NCBI RefSeq assembly: GCF_001889065.1
Contig: NZ_LWHB01000124.1
Coordinates: forward strand, 1-11,611
Length of the DNA: 11,611 nucleotides
Source of the DNA: Suttonella ornithocola
GTDB lineage: Bacteria > Pseudomonadota > Gammaproteobacteria > Cardiobacteriales > Cardiobacteriaceae
Direction of reading: 5' to 3'
Of this stretch, positions 1-6,548 are shown in pieces. The notes under the pieces were generated by a model that saw only the letters and a list, made by a program, of their open reading frames with translations, was not told where the DNA came from and did no database searches. The position numbers and the translations under genes were made by a program. How positions within the stretch are numbered: position 1 is the first letter of the stretch; every line of letters starts with the position of its first letter.

Positions 1-161
1 CATTGAAGAGCATGGGCATGAGATAGTTTGGTTACCCCTTATAGTCCAGACTTAAATCCTATTGAAAAGATGTGGGCTTGGATTAAGCAAATACGCAAAG
101 AATGGCGGATGGATTGTATTGATACTTTATTCTTTTATCTGCTTTGGATTGGGTTGGGTTT
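1..161 (+). mobile_element. IS630-family element, 3' end (cut by the window edge)
   Basis: This is the right end of an IS630-family (mariner-like, TA-targeting) insertion sequence. It encodes the C-terminal DDE region of a transposase. Read on the opposite strand, its outer end runs AAACCCAACCCAATCC and then CAAAGCAGATAAAAGAA. It pairs closely with the left end of a second element at 11225, whose tip is TAATCCAATCCATCC followed by AAAGCAGATATAAAGAA. Aligning the two tips (three mismatches, one gap over the outer 16 columns) puts this element's edge at about 161, with the expected TA target dinucleotide at 162-163. The exact boundary is inferred from that alignment alone. Confidence 0.75.
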
Positions 162-168
162 TAGATGA
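2..168 (+). pseudogene. IS630-family transposase, C-terminal fragment with a frameshift
   Basis: The frame starting at base 2 reads IEEHGHEIVWLP. The frame from base 37 onward reads PYSPDLNPIEKMWAWIK and ends in LFFYLLWIGLGFR before TGA at 166-168. Joined, these give the classic IS630 end, in which the final catalytic Glu lies in PYSPDLNPIE. The join needs one extra base. A run of four C at 35-38 would have to be five for TTA CCC CCT TAT to read through, so a one-base loss in a homopolymer is the simplest explanation. The last codons and the stop lie at or beyond the inferred element end, so the C-terminus depends on the insertion site. The N-terminal part is outside the window. This copy is probably inactive unless the shift is programmed. 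Confidence 0.8.
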
Positions 169-173
169 TTGCA

Positions 174-275
174 CTATATAGTGCGATCAGCTAAAAAACA
201 AAACATCCTATAGCCCTTATCTAGCCATTCTGGCGGTAGATAACATTCTGTTTTTTAGCTGATTTGACTATATAG
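174..275. mobile_element. 102-bp inverted-repeat element with TA-rich tips (MITE-like)
   Basis: The outer 27 bases (174-200) and the reverse complement of 249-275 are identical except for a three-base block (GCG against CAA). Both arms read CTATATAGT, three variable bases, then ATCAGCTAAAAAACA. Further in, TTATCTA at about 218-224 and TAGATAA at about 236-242 can also pair, so the whole unit can fold into one long imperfect hairpin. There is no coding capacity. The size, long terminal repeats and TATAG-type tips resemble small non-autonomous mariner/IS630-type elements such as the Correia repeats of Neisseria, but the sequence is not one I recognise as Correia. It starts about 10 bp beyond the IS630 remnant. 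Confidence 0.7.
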
Positions 276-442
276 CTAACTATCTTTAACTCGCATACAG
301 AATTGGAACGTCTTTCCGTACTAATGTGTGCTATCTGCTACATCTCATCGATTTGTATGTAAACTAAAGTCATTCAGCTATAGCCTTTTTCTTAGCGGAA
401 ATTTTAAGAATTTTAACTTTTTTGCAAAGTTCTAAATCTAAT
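276..442. other. Gene-free stretch before the lolD terminator
   Basis: The 167 bases between the inverted-repeat element and the terminator are AT-rich. I found no convincing reading frame, tRNA or structured RNA here. Together with the flanking elements this makes roughly 340 bases downstream of lolD with no host gene. Confidence 0.5.
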
Positions 443-473
443 AAAAAAGCCAGTCTTATTGACTGGCTTTTTT
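443..473. terminator. Rho-independent terminator, bidirectional, after lolD
   Basis: A perfect 7-bp stem, GCCAGTC and GACTGGC, encloses a five-base loop TTATT. It is flanked by six A on one side and six T on the other, so it can terminate transcription in both directions. It lies about 34 bp past the lolD stop codon (minus-strand transcription) and closes the rhodanese-grxC-lolC-lolD operon. It would also block read-through from the IS630 element on the plus strand. Confidence 0.9.
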
Positions 474-506
474 AAACTTCACCATATTAAAAATAGCTAA
501 ACTTAC

Positions 507-1211
507 TTAGTTCAATACCGGCGCTTCACAGTGTAATTGACCATGATACAGATAATAACAATGGTCTGTTTGCCGCGCGATATTCATATCATGGGTAACG
601 ATAATCATTGCGCTATTTTGCTCTTGTACCAATTGTTTCATTAAAGCGAATACGGCAGCAGCATTATCCGCATCTAAATTGCCCGTTGGTTCATCTGCTA
701 GCAAGCATTTAGGCTGATGCACAAGCGCTCTAGCAATTGCGGCACGTTGTCGCTCGCCACCAGAAAGTTCAGAGGGCTTATGCGTTAATCGCTCGGCAAG
801 TCCCACTTGCGATAACCGCTCTGCAGCTGCTTGCATAGCTAATGCATCTTTTTCACCGCGAATTTTAAGCGGCATAGCAACATTTTCTTGTGCGCTAAAT
901 TCCGCTAATAAGTGATGAAATTGATACACAAAGCCCATATATAGGTTACGCATTTTACTGCGCTTAGTCTTAACAGTTTGTTCCGCGCTGACAAAAGGTT
1001 GACCACAAAGCCTAATTTCGCCTTGTTGTGGCGTATCTAGTCCTGCTAATAAATGCAATAAAGTCGATTTCCCCGAACCCGATGCGCCAACAATCGCAAT
1101 GCTTTCCCCTTGATGTAAGCGTAAGTCCACCCCGCTCACAATGGGCAGTGTTTCTCCACGAGATTGATATTGGAAATGCAAATTTTTTGTTTCTAAAATA
1201 ATATCGCTCAC
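507..1211 (-). CDS. lolD: LolD, ATPase of the lipoprotein-releasing ABC transporter
   Basis: LolD powers the inner-membrane complex that extracts outer-membrane-destined lipoproteins from the inner membrane and hands them to the chaperone LolA. The 234-residue protein carries all ABC ATPase motifs: Walker A GASGSGKST (42-50), Q-loop Gln97 in YQFHHLL, signature LSGGERQ (149-155), Walker B ending in ADEP (172-175, Glu174) and the switch His207. The YQFHHLL and ENVAMPL segments are typical of LolD. I chose the GTG at 1211 because an AGAGG ribosome site precedes it by 7 bases and because this length matches the E. coli protein (233 aa). An ATG further upstream at 1265 would add 18 residues that overlap the end of lolC. 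The gene follows lolC after 10 bp and is the last gene of the operon. Confidence 0.93.
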   Translation of the reverse strand: MSDIILETKNLHFQYQSRGETLPIVSGVDLRLHQGESIAIVGASGSGKSTLLHLLAGLDTPQQGEIRLCGQPFVSAEQTVKTKRSKMRNLYMGFVYQFHHLLAEFSAQENVAMPLKIRGEKDALAMQAAAERLSQVGLAERLTHKPSELSGGERQRAAIARALVHQPKCLLADEPTGNLDADNAAAVFALMKQLVQEQNSAMIIVTHDMNIARQTDHCYYLYHGQLHCEAPVLN

Positions 1212-1218
1212 AAGTTTT

Positions 1219-1223
1219 CCTCT
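1219..1223 (-). promoter_or_regulatory. Ribosome binding site deciding the lolD start
   Basis: AGAGG on the minus strand overlaps the lolC stop codon (TAG at 1224-1222) and stands 7 bases before GTG at 1211. This supports the GTG start and suggests translational coupling between lolC and lolD. Confidence 0.65.
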
Positions 1224-2469
1224 ATTCTTGAGAAAGCGCACGAGCCGGTTCGGTGCGGGCTGCAATAATGGCAGGGATAACAGAAAACAGCAAAGTTAAA
1301 ACGAGCGTAACCACGCTAATCCCAATCACCACCGCAGGATCAATTTTTGCACTTAATTCGCTAATGAAATATAGTTTTTGCGGCAGTTGGTAGCCTGTTG
1401 TTCGCTCAATCAGCCCCATAATAGAGGAAACGTTTAAGGAAATAATAACCCCTAATGTAACCCCAATCACCGTTCCTAACACCCCAAAAATCATTCCTTG
1501 GGAAATAAAGATTTGAGCAATTTGACCGCGTGTCATTCCCATGGTTCGTAAAATAGCAATATCTCGACGTTTTTCTGTTACAACCATATACATCGAAGAC
1601 AATAATCCAAATGCTGCCACAATCACAATCAAGCATAAAATCAGGAACATGGCATTTTTTTCCATTTGAACTGCGCTAAAATAAACCGCTTGATCACGTG
1701 ACCAATCGCTAGCATAAACGTCATAAGGTAAATGCTTCTGAATTTCTTCACGAATATGCGGTGCTTTCATTGCATCATCAACTTTGATTTGATAACCGCT
1801 ATAGCCATCAGAAAGCTGTAAAAGTTTATTCGCATCTTGTGCATTTATCATCACAAATTGATGATCGAATTGATAATGCCCGCTAGCGAAAGTCCCAATG
1901 AAGGTAAAGCGTTTTAAGCGTGGCAATAATCCTGCTGCTGAGGCGGTTGCTTTTGGAACAATGACGGTAATTTTATCCCCCGGCTTCACCCCAAGTTGCT
2001 CCGCTAAGCCTTCGCCAAGAATAATATTCCAGCTTCCTTCGGTCAAAGCTTCTCGGGTTTTCTCTGGAATACGCGCAAAAGTATCCGAGATTTTTCCCAT
2101 TTCCTTAGGTTCAACGCCGTGAATCAATACGCCTTGAAAGGAATTGCCGACACCAATCAAGCCTTGCCCTTCTACATAAGGCGCATACGCTTCTATGCCT
2201 TTTATTCCTTTGAGATATTGTTCTGGTTGAAAATCGGGCGGAATATTTTCTCCTGTACTGCTTCGGATAGAAACTTGGGCTGTCATTGATAAAAGCCGAT
2301 CGCGGACATCACTAACCACGCCATTCATCACAGATAAGACAACGATTAACGCCGCAATACCAATGGTAATGCCAATGACTGCAAGAATAGAGTTCAGTCC
2401 AATAAAGTTACTACCACGACGGGCATAGCTATAGCGAAAGCCAATTTTACTCGGGAGAAGCGACATCAT
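1222..2469 (-). CDS. lolC: LolC/LolE-family permease of the lipoprotein-releasing ABC transporter
   Basis: This is the membrane subunit that works with LolD to release lipoproteins from the inner membrane towards LolA. The 415 residues have the family layout: a short cytoplasmic N-terminus, a first membrane helix (about 23-49, ending in the conserved LSVMNG), a large periplasmic domain (about 50-270), then three helices at about 273-298, 317-345 and 379-404. The segment VTEKRRDIAILRTMG (297-311) after helix 2 is the conserved cytoplasmic piece that contacts the ATPase. The gene starts directly after the grxC stop; a second ATG one codon later is equally possible. No second permease follows lolD, unlike the lolC-lolD-lolE order of E. 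coli. The single protein may therefore form a homodimer, as described for LolF types, or a partner may lie elsewhere. LolC, LolE and LolF cannot be separated with certainty here. Confidence 0.88.
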   Translation of the reverse strand: MMSLLPSKIGFRYSYARRGSNFIGLNSILAVIGITIGIAALIVVLSVMNGVVSDVRDRLLSMTAQVSIRSSTGENIPPDFQPEQYLKGIKGIEAYAPYVEGQGLIGVGNSFQGVLIHGVEPKEMGKISDTFARIPEKTREALTEGSWNIILGEGLAEQLGVKPGDKITVIVPKATASAAGLLPRLKRFTFIGTFASGHYQFDHQFVMINAQDANKLLQLSDGYSGYQIKVDDAMKAPHIREEIQKHLPYDVYASDWSRDQAVYFSAVQMEKNAMFLILCLIVIVAAFGLLSSMYMVVTEKRRDIAILRTMGMTRGQIAQIFISQGMIFGVLGTVIGVTLGVIISLNVSSIMGLIERTTGYQLPQKLYFISELSAKIDPAVVIGISVVTLVLTLLFSVIPAIIAARTEPARALSQE

Positions 2470-2727
2470 TTATTCTGCCAATAATACGTCTAGTTTGCCT
2501 TTTTGCTCTAGTGCTTCTAAATCATCGCAGCCACCAACGTGCGTATCGCCAATAAAAATTTGTGGTACGGTTGTACGACCATTAGCACGCTCAATCATTT
2601 CATCACGACGCTCTGGCTGTTGTAAAAGATTGATGCTTTCATAGTGAACCCCTTTCTCATCTAATAGCATCGCTGCTCTTTGACAATAAGGACAAGTTGG
2701 TTTCATATACATAACAACTTTTTTCAT
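2470..2727 (-). CDS. grxC: Glutaredoxin 3 (GrxC)
   Basis: This is a small dithiol glutaredoxin of the cytoplasm that reduces disulfides and glutathione mixed disulfides at the expense of glutathione. The 85-residue protein is complete. It has the active site CPYC (Cys12, Cys15), the TVPQIFIG stretch with the cis-proline that shapes the substrate groove, and the GGCDD glutathione-binding turn near the C-terminus. The length and motifs match GrxC of proteobacteria (about 83-87 aa). A good ribosome site, GGAG at 2736-2739, precedes the ATG. It sits 23 bp after the rhodanese gene and its stop codon abuts the lolC start. The rhodanese-grxC pairing is also found in E. coli (yibN-grxC), where secB comes next; here lolC takes that place. 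Confidence 0.95.
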   Translation of the reverse strand: MKKVVMYMKPTCPYCQRAAMLLDEKGVHYESINLLQQPERRDEMIERANGRTTVPQIFIGDTHVGGCDDLEALEQKGKLDVLLAE

Positions 2728-2750
2728 AACATTTTCTCCAAAAAATAAAT

Positions 2751-3158
2751 TTAAACCAAAGGTAAATTATCCGCACGCCAACCGCTAATGCCATCCTTAA
2801 GAACGTACACATCCTTAAAACCATGGTTGATTAAAGCTTGAATTTGGTTACGAGCAACTTGCCCAGATTGACAATAAAGAACAACCGCTCTGTCTTTATG
2901 CTTATAACTCGTTGCCCAATCATTGAGCTTATCTGTCGGAATATTTTTAGCGCCTGCGATATGCCCTTTTTTATATTCAGCAGCAGGACGTAAATCAATT
3001 AAAGTCGCGCCATCATTGATAAAAGCGCTGGCAGTAATATTTGATAAAGCTTGCGTTCTATCTTTATTTCGCATTTCATAAACGACTATCGCTACTAATA
3101 CGATAAAAAGCAAAGCAAACAAAAACCAATTAGCAACAAAAAATTGTGGAAAAGTCAC
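2751..3158 (-). CDS. Membrane-anchored rhodanese-domain protein (YibN-like)
   Basis: The protein is a single rhodanese (sulfurtransferase-fold) domain tethered to the inner membrane. Residues about 9-27 form one hydrophobic helix, followed by a charged stop (YEMRNKDR). The rhodanese domain runs from about 38 to 132, with the entry motif LIDLRPAAEYKKGHIAGAKNIP (53-74) and the active loop CQSGQVA starting at Cys96. GISGWRADNLPL near the end is typical of single-domain rhodaneses. The physiological sulfur acceptor is unknown. Translation starts at GTG, supported by AAGGAAG 5 bases upstream (complement at 3164-3170). It is the first gene of the operon with grxC, lolC and lolD. The E. coli homologue YibN has the same size, anchor and grxC neighbour. 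Confidence 0.88.
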   Translation of the reverse strand: MTFPQFFVANWFLFALLFIVLVAIVVYEMRNKDRTQALSNITASAFINDGATLIDLRPAAEYKKGHIAGAKNIPTDKLNDWATSYKHKDRAVVLYCQSGQVARNQIQALINHGFKDVYVLKDGISGWRADNLPLV

Positions 3159-3187
3159 AAGTACTTCCTTAAAAAATCAAAGAGGCG

Positions 3188-3216
3188 ATTATAGCGACTT
3201 CGCTATCGTTTTTACA
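3188..3216 (-). promoter_or_regulatory. Candidate promoter of the rhodanese-grxC-lolC-lolD operon
   Basis: On the minus strand a perfect TATAAT (3193-3188) lies 17 bases after TGTAAA (3216-3211), a weak -35. Transcription would start near 3181 and leave a leader of about 20 bases that holds the AAGGAAG ribosome site. The -10 box overlaps a small hairpin (ATAGCG and CGCTAT, 3191-3206). A second perfect TATAAT lies at 3242-3237 but has an even poorer -35 and directly abuts a DnaA box. Either or both could serve. Confidence 0.4.
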
Positions 3217-3243
3217 CTGTCTAAGATGTCTTTTCCATTATAG

Positions 3244-3275
3244 TTATCCACAACTTAGGAATAAATTGTGGATAA
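3244..3275. promoter_or_regulatory. Two perfect DnaA boxes in inverted orientation
   Basis: TTATCCACA occurs on the plus strand at 3244-3252 and on the minus strand at 3275-3267, separated by 14 bp. Both match the strong E. coli R1-type DnaA box at all nine positions. They are the core of a 12-bp perfect inverted repeat (AGTTATCCACAA at 3242-3253 with its complement at 3266-3277). No T-run follows on either strand, so this is not an ordinary terminator hairpin. The site lies between the end of ppc and the rhodanese start, next to a possible -10 box. Confidence 0.55.
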
Positions 3276-3287
3276 CTTAGAAAATAT

Positions 3288-6056
3288 TTAACCTGTATTG
3301 CGTAATCCAGCCGCAATCGCATTGATGGTTCGTAACAACGGATCACTAATAGCAGCTTTAGCTTGCTCATCTAATCCCGGTGCGCGACTACGCTTCAATA
3401 GCTCAATTTGAATATGATTCATCGGGTCAAGATAAGCATCACGCCAACGCAAAGAAGTCGCCAATTCACTTTGATGGGCTAATAAATGTGGCTGATGCAA
3501 CATCTTATTTAAACCTTCTCGCGTACGCTCAGCTTCCGCCTTAATATCGCTCATAATCGTTTCGCGTAACGTCTCTTGATGACACAGGGCACTATAATGC
3601 GCTGCAATATTCATATCTGATTTAGCAAACGCCATTTCCGTATTACTAATAAATGCATTAAAGAAAGGCCATTGTTGATACATCTCATCCACCAACGCTT
3701 GCTCTTCATCAGATAAATCCACTAATGCACTGCCCACACCATACCAAGCAGGTAATGTAAAACGCGCCATTGACCAAGAAAAAACCCAAGGAATCGCGCG
3801 AATCGTTTGTTTCGTTGGCGTTCCTTTTTTACGATGCGCAGGACGGGAACCAATATTAAGCAAACTAATTTCCGCAATCGGTGTCGCTTCAGAGAAAAAC
3901 TGATAAAACCCTTCCGTATGATCGGTTAACTGACGGTAGCGCGTCTCACACCGCTCTGCCAACCGCGCAATCATACTTTCATATTGCGCCAATTTAGCAG
4001 GCGGCTTAGAAAATTGCGTAGCGCTAGCCTTTAACACGCCAGTTACTGCCAACGTCAGCTCAAATACCGCTGTATCGGCATTGGCATACTTCGCATATAA
4101 AACTTCGCCCTGTTCAGTAAACTTAATTTCTCCTTGTAACGTGCCTGGCGGTTGAGCGGCAATCGCGTGATGCGTTGACCCTCCGCCACGGCTCACACTT
4201 CCGCCACGACCATGGAATAAGCGCGTTTGCAAACCGTGTGCATTTGCAATCTGAGTAATTGTTTGCTGTGCGCTATAAAGCTGCCAAGCACTGGTTAAAA
4301 TCCCCCCATCTTTTGAACTATCGGAATAGCCCAACATAATTTCTTGACGGTTTCCTTGCGTTTCCAATAATTGACGATATTGCGCATCGGCAAAAAGTTG
4401 CGGTAAAACCGTATCAATCGCCTTTAAATCCTCAATCGTTTCAAACAAAGGCGCGACGGGTAGCGCCGCATAAGGCTGCCCCTGCGCATCTATCCCTGAT
4501 AAATTTGCGAACCGCATTAAAAACAACACTTCTAACACATCCGCGCCATGGCTTGCCATAGAAATAATATAACTACCAAACGTTCGCTCACCGCATAACG
4601 CCCTTAACTCTGCCAACGTCTTCATTAGCGCTAATTGCTCGCGCGTTTGCTCACTCAAATGATCTTGATAAATCAATGGCGCCCCATCACTCACCAATAA
4701 CTTCCGCAAAACCTCAAAGCGCTCATCCTTACTTAAAGACAAATAATCTGGCAAATTCGGCGCATGGGCAAAAATATCGGCAATCACCTCATGATGCCAA
4801 GTACTTTCTTGACGGATATCTAAAGAAGCTAAATGAAAACCACACGTTTTTACCAAGCGAATTAAATCTAAAATTTCACCATTTGCGGCTGTTTTATCGT
4901 GATGACATAGCGACTTGCGAATCAAACCCAAGTCCTCCACAAACGCATCTACCGACAAATAAGCGGCTCTTGGCTTAACCTCTCCATTCTTTGCGATATA
5001 ACGGCGCGTATCCTTAATCTTCGCGCGTAAAATCTCTAACAAACGGCGATAAGGTTCATTTAAATAATCATCAGGATTATAGGCAAAGACCTTACTATCT
5101 AAATCCTGATAATGCGCAATCCGCTCCCGCACCTGCTTTGGCACATCAACAATCGTATCGCTATAAACCAACCGACTACGCAGCACCTTCAACGTCTTCT
5201 CATAATGCGACAAAATTGTATCAGCATGCATCAATACCGCTTGACGTGTCGTTTCATGCGTTACAAACGGATTACCATCCCTATCGCCCCCAATCCATGA
5301 ACCAAAACGTAAAAACGGACGTACATCATAACCTGCCAATTCAGGATAAATTTCCGCCAACGCCGCATCAAAATTACGATAAATTCTCGGAATCGCTTCA
5401 AATAAACTCGTTTTAAAATAATGTAGCCCATTATTGATCTCATCAAAAACCAAAGGCTTACGCGTACGAATCTCATCCGATGCCCATAACATATCAATAA
5501 TTTGTCGCACCGCTTGCGCATGACGTCTTTGCTTAGGACTATCCTTCTCAGCAGAAAATAAATCCTCACAAGCCGCATAAACCTCTTGCAACATCGTCAT
5601 CGTCGTTCTACGCCGTGCTTCCGTTGGATGTGCGGTAAAGACAGGAATTACTCGCAACTGATCCAACATCGTGCGAACCTCTTCCGCACTCATCTGATTT
5701 TCACGACATTCGCGCAAAGTCTTTCTAAACGAACCTTCCCACTCATTTGCCCCTTGCTCACGTAACTCTCGACGCTGTTGCGCCAAAGCCGTTTCCTCTG
5801 CCAAATTTGCCAAAGAAAAATACAAACTAAACGCGCGAATAATATACTTTAAACATTCCGTATCTGTGCGTGCTATCTGCTCAATTAACGCGCGTAACTT
5901 TGCCTCATCAGGATGGGTACGCTGCTCAATAAACCCTTTCCGTAAAACCTCAATCGCAGCTAACGTATCCTCACCGCTATAGGCCGTTACCGTATCGCCC
6001 AGCAAATGCCCTAATAACCGAATCCGCTCGCGCAACTGCTCATAACTCACTGGCAT
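3288..6056 (-). CDS. ppc: Phosphoenolpyruvate carboxylase
   Basis: Ppc converts phosphoenolpyruvate and bicarbonate to oxaloacetate and phosphate, refilling the TCA cycle in the cytoplasm. The 922-residue protein is full length, slightly longer than E. coli Ppc (883 aa). The conserved catalytic parts are all present: VFTAHPTEA with His143, GGDRDGNP (256-263), LGYSDSSKDGG with Lys582, and FHGRGGSVSRGGG with His615 and the mobile-loop Arg623. The LNIGSRP and AIPWVFSW segments follow, and the protein ends in the invariant-type RNTG, a C-terminus near the allosteric inhibitor site. The start at ATG 6056 has GAGG 5 bases upstream. It is transcribed alone: about 130 bp separate it from the rhodanese operon and nearly 500 bp from the RTX gene. 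No obvious terminator follows it. Confidence 0.97.
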   Translation of the reverse strand: MPVSYEQLRERIRLLGHLLGDTVTAYSGEDTLAAIEVLRKGFIEQRTHPDEAKLRALIEQIARTDTECLKYIIRAFSLYFSLANLAEETALAQQRRELREQGANEWEGSFRKTLRECRENQMSAEEVRTMLDQLRVIPVFTAHPTEARRRTTMTMLQEVYAACEDLFSAEKDSPKQRRHAQAVRQIIDMLWASDEIRTRKPLVFDEINNGLHYFKTSLFEAIPRIYRNFDAALAEIYPELAGYDVRPFLRFGSWIGGDRDGNPFVTHETTRQAVLMHADTILSHYEKTLKVLRSRLVYSDTIVDVPKQVRERIAHYQDLDSKVFAYNPDDYLNEPYRRLLEILRAKIKDTRRYIAKNGEVKPRAAYLSVDAFVEDLGLIRKSLCHHDKTAANGEILDLIRLVKTCGFHLASLDIRQESTWHHEVIADIFAHAPNLPDYLSLSKDERFEVLRKLLVSDGAPLIYQDHLSEQTREQLALMKTLAELRALCGERTFGSYIISMASHGADVLEVLFLMRFANLSGIDAQGQPYAALPVAPLFETIEDLKAIDTVLPQLFADAQYRQLLETQGNRQEIMLGYSDSSKDGGILTSAWQLYSAQQTITQIANAHGLQTRLFHGRGGSVSRGGGSTHHAIAAQPPGTLQGEIKFTEQGEVLYAKYANADTAVFELTLAVTGVLKASATQFSKPPAKLAQYESMIARLAERCETRYRQLTDHTEGFYQFFSEATPIAEISLLNIGSRPAHRKKGTPTKQTIRAIPWVFSWSMARFTLPAWYGVGSALVDLSDEEQALVDEMYQQWPFFNAFISNTEMAFAKSDMNIAAHYSALCHQETLRETIMSDIKAEAERTREGLNKMLHQPHLLAHQSELATSLRWRDAYLDPMNHIQIELLKRSRAPGLDEQAKAAISDPLLRTINAIAAGLRNTG

Positions 6057-6285
6057 AAAAACCTCACAAAAAGAAAACTGCGTCGTATCTTATGCTTGAG
6101 ATAAGCCATTTGCAAATACCGCTATAGCCAACTTCCCAAAAAATACATACAACATTAACTCAACATCCAATTTGAAAACAGCATGCTATCTACAAGTACG
6201 GTATACATCTTTTTGGGAGCCCTGCTATATAACGCGACTCTCAAAAACAAAACTGATTTATCAACAAAAGCGCTAATCAAAATTG
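6057..6285. other. ppc upstream region, no gene
   Basis: These 229 bases precede ppc and hold its ribosome site (GAGG just before the ATG) and presumably its promoter. I see several TATA-like boxes, for example around 6224-6232, but none has a convincing -35, so I do not mark one. No open frame or RNA gene is visible. With the adjoining inverted-repeat element and terminator, the full gene-free gap runs from 6057 to 6548. Confidence 0.5.
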
Positions 6286-6416
6286 GAGACCTTTGCAAAA
6301 CCCCTAAAAATAGAGAAATTTCAATTTTTCAAATTTTGAAAATATATTAAAATCATGGTGTTAATTTTTCTACTGGTAGCAAAAATTAGTGTAAAACGGA
6401 ATTTTGTAAAGGTCTC
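6286..6416. mobile_element. 131-bp element with IS5-type ends (MITE or internal-deletion remnant)
   Basis: The unit begins GAGACCTTTGCAAAA and ends TTTTGTAAAGGTCTC, a 15-bp inverted repeat with a single mismatch. It is bordered on both sides by AATTG, a possible 5-bp target duplication (6281-6285 and 6417-6421), although the palindromic AATT makes the exact size ambiguous. The interior is very AT-rich and encodes nothing. Ends of the form GAGACC-TTGCAAAA are typical of some IS5-family elements of beta- and gammaproteobacteria, so this is likely a non-autonomous derivative moved by such a transposase. It sits between the RTX terminator and the ppc promoter region, where it could affect ppc expression. 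Confidence 0.7.
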
Positions 6417-6485
6417 AATTGATAAAACATTCTCTCTTTTAGAACCGCATATTCTCATCACACCTACCTTCCTCATTACCCCCTA

Positions 6486-6520
6486 ATAAAATAAAAACCG
6501 ATGACAAAACATCATCGGTT
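6486..6520 (-). terminator. Rho-independent terminator of the RTX gene
   Basis: AACCGATGA (6496-6504) and TCATCGGTT (6512-6520) form a perfect 9-bp stem with a seven-base loop. On the minus strand a T-rich tract (6495-6486) follows. It lies 28 bp past the stop codon of the RTX gene and shows that this gene ends its transcription unit. Confidence 0.85.
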
Positions 6521-6548
6521 GTAAAAACATACTACTCCGTACAACTTA

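Noticed and set aside
420..433. TTTTGCAAAGTTCT resembles the IS5-type end found at 6402-6416
   Set aside because: It differs in the outer GGTCTC part and no partner end is found nearby. In AT-rich sequence this similarity can be chance.
3191..3206. Hairpin ATAGCG-ACTT-CGCTAT as terminator of ppc
   Set aside because: On the minus strand no T-run follows the short stem, and the site is 80 bases or more past ppc and overlaps the better promoter candidate.
4676..5578. Several open frames overlapping ppc on both strands
   Set aside because: They are shadows of the intact ppc frame, with low-complexity products and no recognisable domain.
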